Source: Pogonophryne albipinna (taxonomy: Eukaryota > Chordata > Actinopteri > Perciformes > Artedidraconidae). Taken from it: DNA of 64,000 nt. The stretch lies in the NCBI GenBank assembly GCA_028583405.1, contig CM053249.1, positions 35,478,628-35,542,627 of the forward strand. The letters run 5' to 3'. The notes beneath the pieces were generated by a model that did not search any database, was not told the DNA's origin, and worked only from the letters and a program-made list of their open reading frames with translations. A program made the position numbers and the translations under genes. Each line of letters begins with the position of its first letter. Within the stretch, counting starts at the first letter, position 1. Shown in pieces: positions 63,215 to 64,000 of this stretch.

Positions 63215-64000
63215 AGGCGGGATTCGCCCTCTCGTCCCGGGCGGAGAGATTTTCTCCCCCCGCCAGGTCAGTCAAATCCGTGAAGACGGGCAGCCCGTCC
63301 CCGTGAGTGCCGGCACACCGGTTCCACGGGGTGGGCTGAAGAGGTGGAGGGCGCCGCGGGCACGAGATCTCCGTGCCGGCACCTCTCCCTTCGTCTCACC
63401 GTCGCGCCGCGCTCCCTCGTCTGCAGGAAAACCTGTGGAGGAGCGCGCGCTGCGGTGACTCTTCTCTCTACTGAAGTCTTTGAACGCACCGCGGCCCGCC
63501 CTCAGGGGAGGGGGGCCGCGAGCGCCGTCACAATGCCGTCTCTTCGAAACGGACATTATGGGAAAAAGTGGAATTGTGGAGAGAGATTACTCTTACTCTG
63601 GGATAAATGCACTCGTTCTCACTGAATGCATTTTCCCCACACACACACATCACTAGAGTTTACAAACGTAAACCACCGTTCCCCTGCGGAGGTCCCTGAA
63701 CGCACCGCGGCCACTCTCACGAGGGCCGCGCGCCCACGTATTAACGCTGTATTTCCCATTCAACGGTGAAATGCATTAATCGGAGCTATTATACCAGGCA
63801 AGGTGTGTTTTCTGACAACAGCACGCGGGCAATAGCGTCTCTTGAACCCGCACAGTGCTTTGACAGCACACGGTTTATTCCACTCACGTGCACACGCCCA
63901 CCTGCCGGCTGCCACCAAGCTACTTATTCGGCCTTGCAGCCCAATAATCGCTCTGATCTGGTGAGGCGGGGGCATCTCTAGCAATGAGCGAGTAGCCCAC
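63215..64000 (-). pseudogene. second DIRS 5'/gag-like region
   Basis: GC-rich sequence with GAACGCACCGCGG blocks at about 63483 and 63700. Homology to 52690-52900 (GCATTAAT, TTTTCTGACA, GTGCACACGCCCACC patterns) extends over about 150 bp. Minus-strand frames are rich in Arg/Ala/Gly/Ser and share the G-A-F-K-D-F-S word. Either the gag part of the interrupted DIRS is duplicated or this is a neighbouring DIRS copy. It runs off the window. Confidence 0.5.

Overview
The window looks like nuclear DNA of a teleost fish, probably a percomorph. The evidence is long (TG)n/(CA)n tracts, an L2/CR1-type LINE with an (ATTG)n tail, a DIRS-type tyrosine-recombinase retroelement, many hAT elements with 8-bp target-site duplications (TSDs), and MITE types common in fish. 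I recognise no host protein-coding exon, rRNA, tRNA or CRISPR array. The sequence is intergenic or intronic and is built largely of transposons inserted into one another.

Layout: 1-8150 is mostly unique DNA with two TG microsatellites, a perfect 47-bp-arm hairpin (2564-2662), a LINE tail and a 1-kb MITE (5301-6345). 8157-10903 holds an hAT-like element beside a 2.1-kb element with long terminal inverted repeats (TIRs) and a 7-bp TSD. 11975-12374 is a TTAA-flanked MITE with a second copy at 60314-60691. About 20745-25602 is a near full-length L2-like LINE whose two ORFs carry nonsense and frameshift lesions. 26196-27195 is a gap of exactly 1000 N beside a 70-bp minisatellite. 28823-30272 is an hAT element with a LINE piece inside. 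33208-34598 is a near-perfect palindrome with arms of about 665 bp centred on a Tc1/mariner-like MITE. 36181-37300 holds three interleaved inverted repeats. 37370-38150 is a fragment of a second LINE type.

The most unusual part is 38336-64000. An element with 8-bp TSDs occurs twice in opposite orientation: copy A (38336-44119, interrupted by two hATs) and copy B (56905-60066, uninterrupted). B supplies the exact empty sites for both hATs in A. Both copies keep two tail-to-tail spliced transcription units with GT-AG introns and AATAAA signals. One unit encodes the same predicted 68-residue peptide in both copies. I do not recognise either peptide.

47498-53060 is a degenerate DIRS element on the minus strand (recombinase, RNase H and RT remnants), interrupted by an hAT (51174-52374). 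A 10.1-kb hAT (53061-63206) follows. It contains a nearly intact ZBED-type hAT (53407-56894), copy B and a TTAA MITE. After it, 63215-64000 resembles the 5' region of the DIRS element again.

All identifications come from reading the sequence and from recalled family features. No database search was run.
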